DNA of 64,000 nucleotides from Paralichthys olivaceus (Eukaryota > Chordata > Actinopteri > Pleuronectiformes > Paralichthyidae): positions 10,091,001 to 10,155,000 of the forward strand of contig NC_091094.1 of assembly GCF_024713975.1 (NCBI RefSeq), in the 5' to 3' direction. The position numbers and the translations under genes are program-made. Below are positions 1-14,007 of the stretch, piece after piece. The notes under the pieces are model-generated. The model was not told where the DNA came from. It ran no database searches and was given only the letters and a program-made list of their open reading frames with translations. Numbering within the stretch: the stretch's first letter is position 1; every line of letters starts with the position of its first letter.

Positions 1-2290
1 AAAGTGGGGAAGAGAGGAGGGGTTAAGATTAAGATCATCTTCCCAAGGTAAGATGCAGTGATGTCACAGAAATGTCCTCATGTCTTATTTCAAGTGTAGT
101 TTAACTATGCTAATTTAAATGCAAAGTCTACATGCTGGCCATGTTACACAGTAAAGTCCCTGTAATTAATTTAATTTGCCATATAAACACTCATAAGGAA
201 TCATTTACTCTTTATCTTTTGAACTGCACAAAAATCCTTTAATCATCAATAAACCTTGAAAACGTGTCAGTGTTTGTCATTCATGCTGCTTGGTGTTGAT
301 TCATTCAGTACATCCTGACGTTTATCCTTAATATGGGTCACACTTTATATCTATGCAAAACCTTGATCCTACGCGTTCTACTTAGAACATTTAAACACGC
401 TTTTTTGTTGATCCTTTGATTTTAACATGCACCATGAACACGTCACATTCAAGTGCCCCTTAAAAAATGTGTCTGACTGCTGATTTCAGTTCTCTGCTCT
501 CTCAGTAGGAGGGGCTGTAGAGCAAAGTGAAACGACTGGCCCCTGGGCTGCCCTGAGGCCTCAGCTTCAAACTCAATTTCTGATTCTCAAAAGTGTCACT
601 GACACAGTTTTCTGCCTTTCTTATTTAAGGGCAAAGAGGACAAATCACGCTTTTCTGTATTTAAATCAACAGGGAGGATTTATCAAAACAAATGACTGAA
701 GACACAGCTCTGTTACTTCCCTGTAAAATGTGCGTGAGCTAAGGTTTGCGTGCAAAGCTCACATAATTAAAACCCCACCCCCAGCACACGCAAACTCATA
801 TATGGTGAGGGTGTAAATGCAATATACAAAACTGCCATGACACGCTTGTCTGTGTATGTATGTGCAGGAGTACAGCAAAACAAGATACTCACCATTGTCT
901 CTTGAGTCAAACTCAAAAGTAATAAATCAAATGATGAGTGTGACATTCTATCACAGTCTCACACAGGCTGGTACCTCTAAAAGTAACATAAATATCTGTA
1001 TAGATTTCACAAGCAGCTAAAATTTCTGCAGAGTCCCCAAAGATATTTGTGAAAAACAGTTGTGTTTATGAAAAATAAATGTGTCTTTTACGCTCCTGGC
1101 TCTGAGTACATTGAATTATTTATTGCCAGAGTGCCTATTTTTAGGATAAAGCCAAAGTGAATCTCAACTTAACACATGAGCAGTGGTGCAATGATGTCAG
1201 ACACTGATAATTGACATTGTTGAGTTAAAGTTTTCTGAAGGATTTTTCACCAATGAGCCTGTTTTTTGTCATTTAAATACAGGAAAGCAGATCCTGGTTC
1301 ACTTTATTTTGGAAACTGGAACAGTATGAGAGCAGATCTCATGCTGACACAGATGGAGGAACAACACCCAATCACCAATTTAAAGATTTTTATTGTATCA
1401 AACAAATTTAGATTACGGATGTAATCATCAATCAATTCAAGTAAAATTGGAACAAAAACTCCTCAGATTTGATTCGTGTAAATTTCACTATTACCATTCA
1501 AAAACAGAACAAACATTACATGGTCCATAAATACACTGCAGAAGAAGAAAAAACTAAAAGTTTGCACAGGAATGTTTCAACGTCTTTCTTGTTCAACTGC
1601 TCATATTGTGGCTGATTCATCTGCTGAAGTGACATCAACACTACAAATATTAATAATGATGTGGAGGTTATGGAAGGATTGTCACATAATCTACATGATG
1701 ATGCCAAATAAGTGATAGGAACAACAGATGGGAAATATTTACTGTAACATTGTGATGAACAAAAACTAGAATTAAAAGGGAATGTCAGTAATTACAATTT
1801 GTGTCATTTAAAATATTTCCCATTCAACTTGAAACATGGTTCAAACCTTGGTCTTAGAAAAGAAAGTCAAAGTGTCATGCAGGAAGGTGTTTCATGGGGA
1901 TTTAGATTTTGTAAAGCGTTCAAGCATTTAAAATGAGGATGCAATTTGTTGCTGGACATAGATTTTTCCTTGTTAATCCAAAGAATGTAAATGAATATGA
2001 ACCCTGCTTTTCAACAAGGGATTTACAACGTATGGATTGGCTGGTAAAAATCTGGTCTTCAGTGCAATTCAATTATTGTTATTTGAGGTGTTACCAGTAA
2101 TCGCGTCCTTGTGTAACAGGATTGAAGTGAGGTTTGTAGAAATGTTTACATGCTGTGTAATGTGCCGCAGCTGAGCAGCTAATTTGCAAACGGACTCCAA
2201 CAGTGCACTTATCCCCTGAAGAGAAGGAGATGTGTGTTCATGTTAGTAAGCAGGATTGTGCAAGAAAACTAATGTGGGATGTTGCTCAAA
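1..2290. other. Intergenic or distal 3' flanking DNA, no gene seen
   Basis: AT-rich sequence with only short, composition-driven open frames on both strands. I found no splice-supported exon and no RNA gene. Part of it may be a long 3' UTR of ppp1r1a if the more distal polyadenylation signal is used. Confidence 0.6.
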
Positions 2291-2301
2291 GTGGTTACTG
2301 C

Positions 2302-2307
2302 TTTATT
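2302..2307 (-). promoter_or_regulatory. ppp1r1a: Candidate polyadenylation signal of ppp1r1a
   Basis: First AATAAA on the minus strand downstream of the stop at 3369, about 1.06 kb away. Another copy lies at 1393-1388. The 3' end cannot be decided from sequence alone. Confidence 0.3.
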
Positions 2308-2465
2308 CTACTGTATAATATGCGGTTGAAAATCAAATAATTTGATTGGCTGTATGGAAACAAGATATACATACACTGATGTATCAGACATAGCAAAAGG
2401 GCTAAAATCGTGGGTACCAAAAATGATAAGTTACAAATGTTTGGTTTGGTTTCTGCTTTGAGAAT

Positions 2466-2491
2466 GTCCATATATATATATATATATATAT
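2466..2491. repeat. TA dinucleotide microsatellite
   Basis: Uninterrupted alternating T and A, about 12 units, in the 3' flank of ppp1r1a. Confidence 0.9.
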
Positions 2492-3368
2492 TGGGCTGTA
2501 GTTTTTGATCTGTTTCAATCAAACAATTTGTCTATAAAATGTCTGAAGATTGTAGATTGTAAAAGTGTAGTTTGGAAGTTCAACATGACAAACCCCTTCA
2601 ATATTGTTTGTATAAGGTAATTGTAAACCACTGATTAAACCAACAGATATTCATACTGGAGAGAACTGAAAACTGTGGAATCCGATTCATAATTAAAAAA
2701 TATATCACCTATCAAAATACTTGACAATTTCTGCACATAGACTAATAAATTAATTAACTAATTGCTGCAGGTCTTCATGCTGTAGCAGAAAATAAACATG
2801 CATGTTATCCTCACTTGGACTTGTAAACATATGCGTATGGATTTAAACTGTCAGTTAACCCAAATATACTGTGTACTAATTTAAAATTGAGCATTTAACT
2901 TGTACCTAATGATATCAGTAGAAGTTGAAATTATAGTTAGTTATAGTTTTAAGTTTAAGAGGTACTAATTCATTATTATTGCTTAGATGAAAATAAAATT
3001 TGTAAAAGAATGGCACGTGATAGCATGTGAGCTGCGGTAGTGAATAATAATGACTGTGTGACTGAGACAGAAAAGGACTGTCCCATTAACTAGATATTAA
3101 CTCCCAGTCTGGATCATACATACAGTGGGTTGTAGTGGAGTACAGGGGAAGCAACAGAAAATGAATGGAATTGTCCCTTTGACACGAAATAAAAAAAGAA
3201 ACCTGTGTTCTTGTTGTCGAGTTGGTAACTAAGGCCTGACTGTAGAGGGATATATATGTTTATATGCCCTGATGTTTCTAACACGTGGATCTGCACACAC
3301 AATCTTCTGTCATTGTGTTGGGCTGGCTGAGCAGATGGAGCAGCATTTTGTCTTACAGAGGAAAAACT

Positions 3369-3448
3369 CTATTTCTCTTTCTCCAGGCTGCATTTCTTTG
3401 TCTTTTCTTCATCCGGCTGACTCGCACTGGATGCTGCAGCTTTTGTCC
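3369..3448 (-). CDS. ppp1r1a: ppp1r1a probable last exon
   Basis: After the acceptor CTATATTTTGCAG the frame set by exon 6 reads TKAAASSASQPDEEKTKKCS, then LEKEK and a stop. Hydrophilic, disordered sequence suits the end of this family, but the exon is only 80 bases. The support is the splice site plus the phase, not a recognised motif. A different reading frame of the same DNA is also open and was rejected because it does not match the exon 6 phase. Confidence 0.68.
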
Positions 3449-6400
3449 CTGCAAAATATAGACAGAGACATAAAGGACTGAGACAATACAAAAAAAAAAG
3501 AGGATGACATGAGGGAGTATAAATGGAATCTCACAGCCCCAGCCTTTCAAACATTGTGTAACTGTTGTTTCTACAAATGAAGAGAAAACACTTATGTGTT
3601 TTTTTCCCTGTTGTTTTGTGCTCAAGAAATCAAATTACTATTTGGTCCATTTTGGGTTTACAGTATGAGTTAGACAGGAAGCCGAGAAGCATCTCTACAA
3701 CTCACTTACTTCTGTATTTTCTCAAATGGAGGTTTGAAGTAATCTTGTGAGGAGGCTTATTGCTGCCACATCATCTATCATCATCTACCAAACATCTATC
3801 ATTAAAGCACAGTTCAGATATAAACCTGATTATATGAACGTGAAGGCAGAGCTACTTGTTGGTTCCATGTTGAGATCAGTGCCTACGTCACTCAAAGTCG
3901 TAATGACAATTTTACCACATTTAATCTCATTGTTAATATTGATATGAGGTGACCTGTATGCACCAGGTACCTTTATCCATCAATGTCGCATCTACATTTT
4001 TTATATTTACACAACAAAAACAAAACAAAAGTGTGTTTCCACAGTTCTCAGTTTCAGGCGCTCGAAACCTCCTCTATCTTTCCTCATAAAGAAGATTCTA
4101 ACAGACGGTGTATTTATTGCTACATTTTCAACTTGCATATAGAATTTACTTTCGTTATGTGTGTTCCGCCCCCCAACCCCAACCGCCACCACCACCCCCA
4201 CGTGCCAAAAACTACATTTTCCACTTTTGTATGAAGCTGCCTCCCACGGTATGGCAGCTCTCTGAAGTGTGGATCAAAACCACTTCATAGATGTTTGTGG
4301 ATGAGCCAGGACTGCATGAAACCTTCCCCAGCCTGTTAAACTGTTTAACAAATCTAAATAAACCAAATAAAGAGAGACCCATGAGTAAGTGGCCATGAAG
4401 GAGACGTTAGAGATGTAAGAAGGAAAGGATCCTGCCCATCTGTGGCTCCTCTGACTCTGATGTACCTGCTTGTGTGTTGTTTTGTTGCGATGAGGGATCT
4501 ACTACACTGGCAACGCTGGAACAATCCTCTTTCTCCTTGGAGAGGGGGCACTCGAATCCACCTGCAGCCTCTAATAGACTCTCCCTGGAGAATTCTGCGG
4601 GGGGGAAGAGCGACAAATAGAGGACGAGGTGATGATGGTGACTGAAACCAGAGACAGATGAGTCCTCTTCATCATACGGGGCAGTGGATAAAACGCTCTG
4701 GGTCGATTTTTATTGTTATGTCCTGATCCACCTTGTACCATCAGTCAGTTTTCTGATATGAAAGTAATGTCAATCAATACCATGTGACATTTAGTGTTGT
4801 TTGTTTACTCATGGTGTGTGAATTCAAAAGGCTGAAGCCACACTACAATGGACGGGAGTTAATGGTCATTGATTTGTTTTCCCCGCCTTCCTTCTTCTTT
4901 TCATCTTAACTGAGGGCTTGATTAGAAGTTTGTCTATAACATCAGAGCAATCCTAACAAACATGGTTTCATCTTGTAACCTATTTTTCCAAGGTTAGATT
5001 CATCAAAGAACATCCCTGTCCCATTTAAAATGTAATTACTTAACAATATTCCGATTAATGTAATTTCTGCACTCTGGCACTATTGCTTTGGATAAAAGAG
5101 CCCTGTCCATTCATGATGCATTAGTCCTGGGTAATTACTAAATGTGTGCGAACAGTGTGGGCTGCCCTGTGTGACCATCCACTCACCCGCTATTAGAGTG
5201 AATTATTTGGCAGCAGTTGAAAAGCTGACCTCTGCTTTTTGTCATGTGCTGTACAGTATCTGGCACAGAGAGGAGACAGTACGAGTCGAGGCTTTTTAAC
5301 AACGGAAGAGTCAGCAAGGAGATGTGTTGCATTCATATGCAGAAAGCTTTTAATAGAGTTGAGCCATATGTCACCTAGACCTAAAACTCCTACAATAAGA
5401 ATTGCTGTTGTGTTTTGTGTTGCTAATGGTGGACTGGTTTGATACTAGTCTCACTGAGACAGGCCTTTGTATCTGCTGTCTACCACCGGTAGCCCCAAAA
5501 TGTTGGTATTTTCCCCCAGAGGCAAATTCATCATCAGAGATTGATCAATGGCCACCTGTCCTGATCCGCTCATGTAACTCCCAACACGTTTACAAATACA
5601 TGTACTTTACATTGATCAACTCCTGTTAAGTATTCCTTTGAGGACCCATCTCAAACCTTTTTGGACCTTTTCTCAAAGCTTAAACAGCTCTTGGTTAAAA
5701 GCAGCAATTCACTTTGTCCTTACAAATGGAAATGATGTGCATGTTTATTTGCATATAGAGTGGGGAGGTGAGATCCGATCACAAGTCGTCACTCAAGTCA
5801 CATGTGGAGACTCATTCTAATGCCAGGGTTCAACTGATATATTTAGAGCTGTCGACTTGTAACCAGATCATCCAACACCTGGTATGGACAGGGCTTTAGA
5901 TTCCATTAACCTCTTCCTCCTTGTTCTTTACCTCACAGTGCAGTCACATATGTCCCCTCCAGCTAATTTCATGCTTCCTACATCACTCAGCTTCACTTTC
6001 ATCCTCTTTTCTCTCAATTCCACACCCTTACGTCATGTTAATAAGCTTAATTTGGATTCACTCCTCTTCCTTAATATGCCTCTGCAGCTTCCTCCTCTCC
6101 CTCCCCTCGGCCTTCATCCCACCATCTGTTCTCTCCGATTCTTGTGGTTTCACAACATCCATTTTTCAGAGGCAGCAGTCACCTCCTCATGTCCTTCCTT
6201 TGCTCCAGCACTCTCATACCTTGTTGTTTCCATCCATCCATTCCTTTCTCTGGATCTTTTCTTGACCCAGACAGGTTTTGGCAGACTGCCTTTTGGCCCG
6301 CCCCACCCATTCATTAAAGGTATAGTTCACCCATAAATGAAAATGTGTCATCCAAGTGTCCGTTAACCCCGACATTCAAATTCTGCTAGAAACGGCATCA

Positions 6401-9400
6401 TTTACATCATGTTTTTACCATGTCCTCTCTTATCCTCCTCGTAGTTACTGCTGCAGTGCAAGAGAACTTGTGATTATCTCATTTCGTGAGAACTAACGAT
6501 AGCTGCAGTTACAGCCGCAGTAACTAGGAAGAGGATAACAGCGGCCGTATACTGCTGAAGAGTCATTTCACAAGTTGCAGACACACAGTTGGTGAACTTT
6601 TTCTGTGTCAAAGTCTGCGGTAGACTTTCAAGGATGTTTGTGAGGCGGCCACAATGCTGCAAGCATGCAAATGAAATCCTCTTACTCACTGTCTCCAAAC
6701 ATACCCTCCATTTGGCAGCGCAGTTTTTCAAAGGCCTCCGAAGTGGCTTCGTTGTCGTGCGGGAGCTCCTCCCCGGCGGGCATGGAGTCGGGGCTTGGCC
6801 GGTCTGATAGGCAGCTCTCTGAGGAGCACTCGTCTCCAGCTCCCTGCTGCTGCCTGTACAGGTGGTGCTCTACCATGAACTGCAGCTCTGAGAGGAAACA
6901 GGTGGAGAAGGAAGGGGAAGAGGAAGAAGATGAAAAGTAGGGAGATATAAAGGGTTAACAGGGTGTGAGAGAGAGGATGAGAGGGGGGAGGAATTGTGAA
7001 GTTAAACTGGAAAGTATATGAAGCATCATTGGGGAGAAGGAGGACGAGCAAGAAAAATAAAGTGGTGTGAGATGAAGGGAGCCAATGGGAGAGAAGAGGG
7101 GCTTTGAAAGAGAGTTTGATGGAAGTAGAGTCTGTAGGTGGAGATTTACTGAGGAATCCATCACCTCAGAGGATTATTGTAGGTTAAGCATTTCTAATAA
7201 ACCAGCAAGATTAAATTAACAACCTGCACTTATCGGGGGGGAGAGGAATGTAAAGATGTATCAGAGTTTGCAGATGATTATTTTAATCTTCTTTCTCAAC
7301 CACCTTCATTTATGGTTTATGACTTTTAATCTCCTGTAGAGGACTAAAGCAGACTTTCCCCCGAGTTTCCTCCAAACAGTTTAATCACAGTTAAAGCTGT
7401 GAATCTTATTGAAGAATAATCATCTTAGAGCTAATGTATACTCTTGTTGTTGATCCCCTCCTTGACTTTCTTTGTTACAAACTACGTAGAAAACATAAAT
7501 TCCTTTACATTTGGATACATAGGATTGGAGCTGCATTACTGTGATGAGAAAAAGAAACATCTTAGAGAAATGTCAGGTACTGAAACATTTCTCAGGCTCT
7601 GTGTTCATTTTGTCCAACTCGGTTCTGCTTTTAGCTTGAAAAAAACAAATCTGAGATCTGGTCGGAAAAACACGAGATAATGAGTCCTTGCTGTGACAAG
7701 TGCAGGCCTGATTGGATCCAAGGTTGATGTAGGTCACTGAAGGTAGAACAAACTTTCCTCAATTGCTTATTTAGTTCATCAATCAAATTCAATTTAGCTG
7801 ACATTTGAACTCCAGAAGCAATTTGGAGACTGGAAATTCGAAATAACATCCCATTATAGGATAGGAGGACATTTTTACATTCTGTTTTAAAACAATTCTT
7901 ACATGTGCATATTTATTAGGTTTTGCTTTCTGTGATAAATCCTACTGGTGTGAAAAGATCACTTTCAGAAACCAACTGCACGTTTATTACAATTCTATTG
8001 ATTTATGATTCTGTTTTGGTGATACTCTGTCTGAATTAACCACTACAACATGATGCATCTTTTGTAATTTTCTTTTTCTCAGCTTGCACAGCTCACTCAG
8101 TAAGCTCTGTTTTTTACATTACATCTTGTGATGTTTCTCACATGTTCTCCCTGGTGGTTTCAGAGCTGGTGTTTTTGTTTACAGGATTTTTTCCTTTTCT
8201 TCTGAGATGGGCAGTTCAGGGAGCAGTTGCTGTCATGGGCCTTTTTTTTTATATCTGAGGTACGGGGCGTTTGACTTGATCTGACTTACGTGACCACATT
8301 CCACCACAGTTCTATTTAATATAAGTTTGGTTTGACCAGCTCAGAAACGGTATTAATCTCTGTGTTGTCCCTGTAATTGTAGAAACATAAACGCCTGCTC
8401 TCTAAATGACAGCACCAGCCTCGTCTGATCACCTTTTGTTTTTCGTCTTCTCCAGCAGATCTTGTGATGTTAAAATAAGGCTCAGCATGAGTCCCATAAA
8501 TAACACAATAGAACAAGATACAGGACATGACTGTAGCTCTGGCTGTGGCAGCCTTCTGCAGAAAATGCTTGGTGCTGTCTAACTGGAGCAAATGTTTTAT
8601 TAATTCATTTTCGTATTTTTGCCCTATGGCAGCAAATAAAGAGATGTCTTGAAAAGAATTAAGTAAGTTAATTAGGAGAAAGAGCAGCAAGAAATTAGAG
8701 CTTTACTGTTGCAAAGTGTGATCTCACACATAAAATACCAACATCACATTAAGGTCGAAGACAACACTGAGAAGTGACAGTACCTTTCATCGTCGGAGTT
8801 CCCTTTTGCCCTTTTCGTCGTTGTCGAGGGGAGTTCAACAAGGCGGCCTGGAAAACATCAACATGGCTTATCAGCTGGACAGAGAGCACCAAGATGGAAA
8901 ATATCTTAATAGAAGTAGAGCTAATTTAAAGAGAGAAAAAACAAACAGATCTCATATAATTCGGTTTCTATAATCTTATTTCACTGAAATACAACAAACA
9001 GATTCAATTACCTTGTACAGCTGGTTTGGGAGACGATCTTCATCTATTTCTGCAATAAAGAAAACAATCAGTTCAGTTCTATACACAATAAAACTATGAT
9101 AATGAGAGAGAAAGTTCAATCAGACAATCAGAGTACAAACATGTTGTGCACCAAGTACACTGGGCCCACACACTGTGCACTTCTGAAAATGCTTTAAACA
9201 GAGTAGTGGAGCTGGAGAGCTGCTGTGTCCAGACAGTGCAGCGCAGATATAAGGTGACCTTCACCCACATGGTCATCTGATACACTGGAAAAACACTGCA
9301 GTAAGTGTTTTTACCAAGCATCGTTAGGCGGAGGTAGTTTTTATCAGTTGTGAATAAAAACAGACTCTGGATATTATTGTACTGATGAAGTGTTTATCCA

Positions 9401-9937
9401 AACTCCTAAACCCCCGAAGAGTCGCTCACAAAATCCACATACAAGCCAGGACCATGGAATGCTCATGATCTTTAAAAAAAAAGGTACTTTTACAAAAAAT
9501 AACTCTTAAAAATGTCTGTTCCATATCTATTATATTGTATAACCTATTCATATGTTGTGAATACAGAATCTTGATTGTTGACGTAACCAGCAGTGTCAAA
9601 TAATTCTAATCATGTAAAAAGTACAATTATAGGCACCACATACTTTGTGTACTTTAGTAATTCAGTAACATTCCCCATTGCAGACCAAATAATAAGCACA
9701 TGTCAGATCATAGTGTGTGAAACATGACTTTGTGGTCTCTATAGGAAAGTACTGGAATAGAATAAAAATCAGTTGACTGGAGAACAGTTAACCCATTGAC
9801 TGTGATCAATAGTAAATGTGTTGAACCTGGATCCAGCCCCATGTTTCAGCCTTGGAACTTTTTCTAGGACACCGCCTTGTTGCTTGGCAACCTATGCATC
9901 CCAAGGCACTAGGAGGGTTGAGTGTGTGTTAGTGTGC

Positions 9938-9987
<50 letters not shown>

Positions 9988-12900
9988 CAGTGAGCATGTG
10001 CATATATTATTCCTACTTAAAAGTATGCACAAGGGTTTTCAAAATGCCAGTGAAGTGCTTGTTTCTATATTCATCATTCTCTTACTCTTTTACTCTTTTA
10101 CTCTGCACCAAAAACAAAACCAGTGGTCTTATGAAAACAGTTCTATTTCTTTTCGGGAAGGATTTCATTTTTATTCTGTGTGTGTTTACAGCAACCCTTG
10201 AAACAGATTCCTATTTCAAACGACTTGAACCGAGCAAGGTTCATATCAGCAGAAATGGATCCCAGGAAATGGGCCAGTGAAGGGCTGTCCTTCAAGTTAC
10301 ATGCTGAAGCTTCAGATTTATAAACAGGTAATTGACAGTTATTGAAATATATTGGTCTAAAATTAGTTCATCCCACCAGAGCAAACTTTGATTTGTAATA
10401 AAAGATTTGTACGACACTAATACAGTTTTCATGTTGGAAAAAAGAAAGCAAATATCACAATAACGGAAAATGTTCTGGGTTAAAGATAAGTATACAAAAT
10501 GTTTTTATTCCATCACTCTGTGTATCACGTCACTTCTTAGTTTACAGTGACGTTTTGATTCAATGTACCAGCATCTAAACCTACGACCTAAACCAGCTTC
10601 ATGATGTGATTAAGATTTGATTCGGTGTTTGGCACAAAGAACTGTGTTAGGGAAAGACTGTCTTTGTCTTCACGGTTACAACAATGACCACTTGGTTGTG
10701 TTGAACTTGTGTTGACTATCCGTGTGAAACAGAAAATAAACCCGTCCATCCACACCGACATCCTATCTATGTGGAATTTGCTGCTTTATGACAACACCTG
10801 ACTTCATCCTTTTCTCCCGTCATACTTGCTACAGCCACTAGAGGGTCACTTGAACATCCTATGATGTAGTTCTTTGAGGGAGGACGGCCTCAAACATACA
10901 TGTGCATGTACGTGTATACATGATGACACAAAGCCAGATATAGATGTGAGTGTATGAATATGTAATGAACGACATGTGTTCATTACTACAGTTGCACAAC
11001 TTAGTGTGTATTGTATTTTTTTGAGATAAGTGTTGTGTGACCCGATTAGACTGTGATTGGTTGTTGCCAGCAGCAAGCGTCAGCCTGAAGATGTCTTGAA
11101 CTTGAAAAGAAGAACCAAGCATATGATGGAAAATTCTGTAATTTCAGTCTTTATGATTCGGTTTTTACACGACATACGGAATTAAATTGCAGCTTCACAT
11201 TTATCACTTGGGTTGTATTGTCGATTTTTTAAAACAGTGTGTATATGGTAACAGAGCAGCTGTGGTTTCATTTGAACAAACGACATGGTGTTTATTGTTA
11301 GCATTAGGAGAAGACATGGTTGAAATATCATTTGGGTCAAGAAACATGACGTGTGGGTTTCTGGCGGCTGATATTCAGATTGATTTGTCTGTGAAAAGAG
11401 AACACAGTGAGAGAAAAAGCCAATAAAAAAAACCCATTTCAGCAGTGATGAGTCTGTCACAGGAACTCCCAGCCGACTGAGAGTCTGACTCAAAGCCAGA
11501 TGAGAACAGAGAGGGTCTTCTGACTCTAATTTAACCACCTGCCATAGCTGTTGTCAGTTTACAGTTGCTACACTGCATTTGATGAAGAAAAATGAGCAAA
11601 GTAAAGAAAACTCCTGAAGCGTGAGTTAAACGATGAAGAAATAAGGGTTGATTTATCTCTGTTCTTTTTGCAGTTGTTTTGGCAAAATAATTGGGAGAAA
11701 AATAAATGGGTTTTTTTCTGTTGTTCACAACAAAAATAACTTGGCTCTTATTGTCAAAGAAAACAGTTCTTTTCCTTCACGTCCAACTTTGAACAAGAAT
11801 TCAAACACTGATATTATCTCCTCAACAAGAGTCAATAAATTCAAATGTGTTGATTTCATAAAGGATCTGAGGATTACTGCGTAAAGCAAGATATCACATC
11901 ATGAAAGTTGTTGGTGATGTTCAAGCAAAATGTTCGGTTGATTATTATTGTTGACCTGATTTTAAAAATATGAAACTTTGGCCACAATCAAAATGCCTAA
12001 TTTGATGATGTCGTGAAGCAGCGCAGGATCATGGGAGTTGTTGTCTTCAGCCAATGTTCACAGTGCACAGGGCAGAGCAATCTGCAGAGCATTAAATAAT
12101 GCACGGCTCTGTCTGATGAAGGGCACACCAGCACTGCACCAGCACAACTGCTCTCCCTCATCATCATGTACAGTATATTTCTCCCCATCCCCCTCACCCT
12201 CACACTGTAACTGTCTCGCTCACCAATTGTGTCTCTGAGTCTGATTAGATAACTGTCTTCGCCTCTGTCTTCTCGTTTCTTTCTTCTATCTATGTCCTAA
12301 ATCTCTCCGTGACATGCTGTCGTTCTCAGAGTTTCTCATTTTGAAGAAAGACGATGCGAGATGCAAACCAGCATGAGATTAAATACAATCTCATAAAAAC
12401 TTGACATGGACACACAGTTCTTCTCCACTATGCAATGCATTGTTCTCCAAATATTTCTGTCTGTCTCATTCTGATTACAGTAATTACCACCCTCATTTTA
12501 TGCAAATAAATGTTTGCCAAGACCAAATGCATTGTTGTTTTTAATTGGTGGGAGGTGATGATGCTCTTCCTGTGCCTTGTCAGCTTGAAATTAAAAGAAG
12601 CAATCAAAACAATACAGAACTGGGTCTGTTGCTGCCTTTGTAAATGTGATTGTGTTTATTGACGCAGTTTGAACTTAAAGTTTGGGGGCTCACAAAAAAA
12701 TGTGATGGACAATAATTAATCACAACATCGGCTGGTTCATTTTCATATCCAAACTATTAAGCTCAATGAGTTCACTCTCAGAAATCACATAATTGGCAGT
12801 AAATCTAACAGTGGCTGCACAAGGGCACACTTCTCATCCATGCACGACAGAACCTGAGTGAGGCTATGACGAGTTCTGGTAGCCCATGAGGATGTTAAAA

Positions 12901-13909
12901 ACTTTAAGGAATATTCTGACGGGACACAGACATGGCAGGATTTTTCCCGGGGGTGCCAATGGAGATTGAATGACGCAACTTTGCAAAATAGTGTTAGAAA
13001 CCTTGTGTGTTCTCAAAGATTTAGCTTAATTATACAGGATGCCACAGTGGTACGAATTACTGTAAACAATGGTGTTATTATGAAAATTATAGATAATATC
13101 CCTACATGCATTTCTGACCACTAAGGGGCTGATTGAACTCCCTGAACCAAGTAAAGTGTTCCTGTGGTGAAAACTCCATTCTTGAGGTATTCACGACCTT
13201 GGACCTATGGGAATTTTGTGAACTCAGAAAGTTGTGACATGTTTGCTGACGTTTTCAGAAATGACAGATAATACTAAATAATTATAAAAGAAAAACAGCT
13301 CAACATGTTAATATAGAATCTGTTAAACTCGCATGTCCTCTTTTCTCATAACCGCTCAGGCATTCCCACAGTCTAGTTTCTATACCTTTCCACTCCACAC
13401 TGCTTTCTCTCCTTGTGTCTCTAATCTGGAGGATTATTCAGTGTTTCATCTGCACTTTCATTCCGAGATGAAAGTTGATAGACACTCCACACGCCCAGTG
13501 TTCAATTACCGCATCAAACACAGAAGCAAACGCACCAACTCATACACACATGCACAAAGGATCAAAAGAAAAGTCCGCAAATTTATATCCAATTAGAAAT
13601 ACTGTTGTTTTCAAGATAAAAAACATGAAAGATGTCAAGTCTTAGTGATAGAAAAGTTGTGATTTAAAAAGATGTGTCAGTGTCAACAGCTGCTGGTATC
13701 AATAACACTTTTATTTATTCATACAATACACACCAGGTGAAAATGAGTTGTTCTGCCCTGTATTCCCCAACTGATCATCTCTTACTGTCATTCTGAAGTA
13801 AGTTACACACACACAGAGGAGCAGCATGTTAGTGGATGAGTCATAGAACAGAATAACTCTGGGAAGCTCCGCTGTGTTTGATCAGTAAGATCCCATGAGA
13901 GGAGACACA

Positions 13910-14007
<98 letters not shown>

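Noticed and set aside
4330..4350. Short palindrome TGTTAAACTGTTTAACA
   Set aside because: Eight-base AT-rich arms are expected by chance in a window of this size; no linked signal.
5884..6336. 150-codon open frame on the plus strand
   Set aside because: CT-rich low-complexity translation (Ser, Leu, Pro, Phe), no recognised domain, and antisense inside ppp1r1a intron 5 beside a dispersed repeat.
9818..10280. Open frames of 112 and 127 codons on the plus strand
   Set aside because: They exist only because the TG microsatellite reads as Val-Cys repeats without stops.
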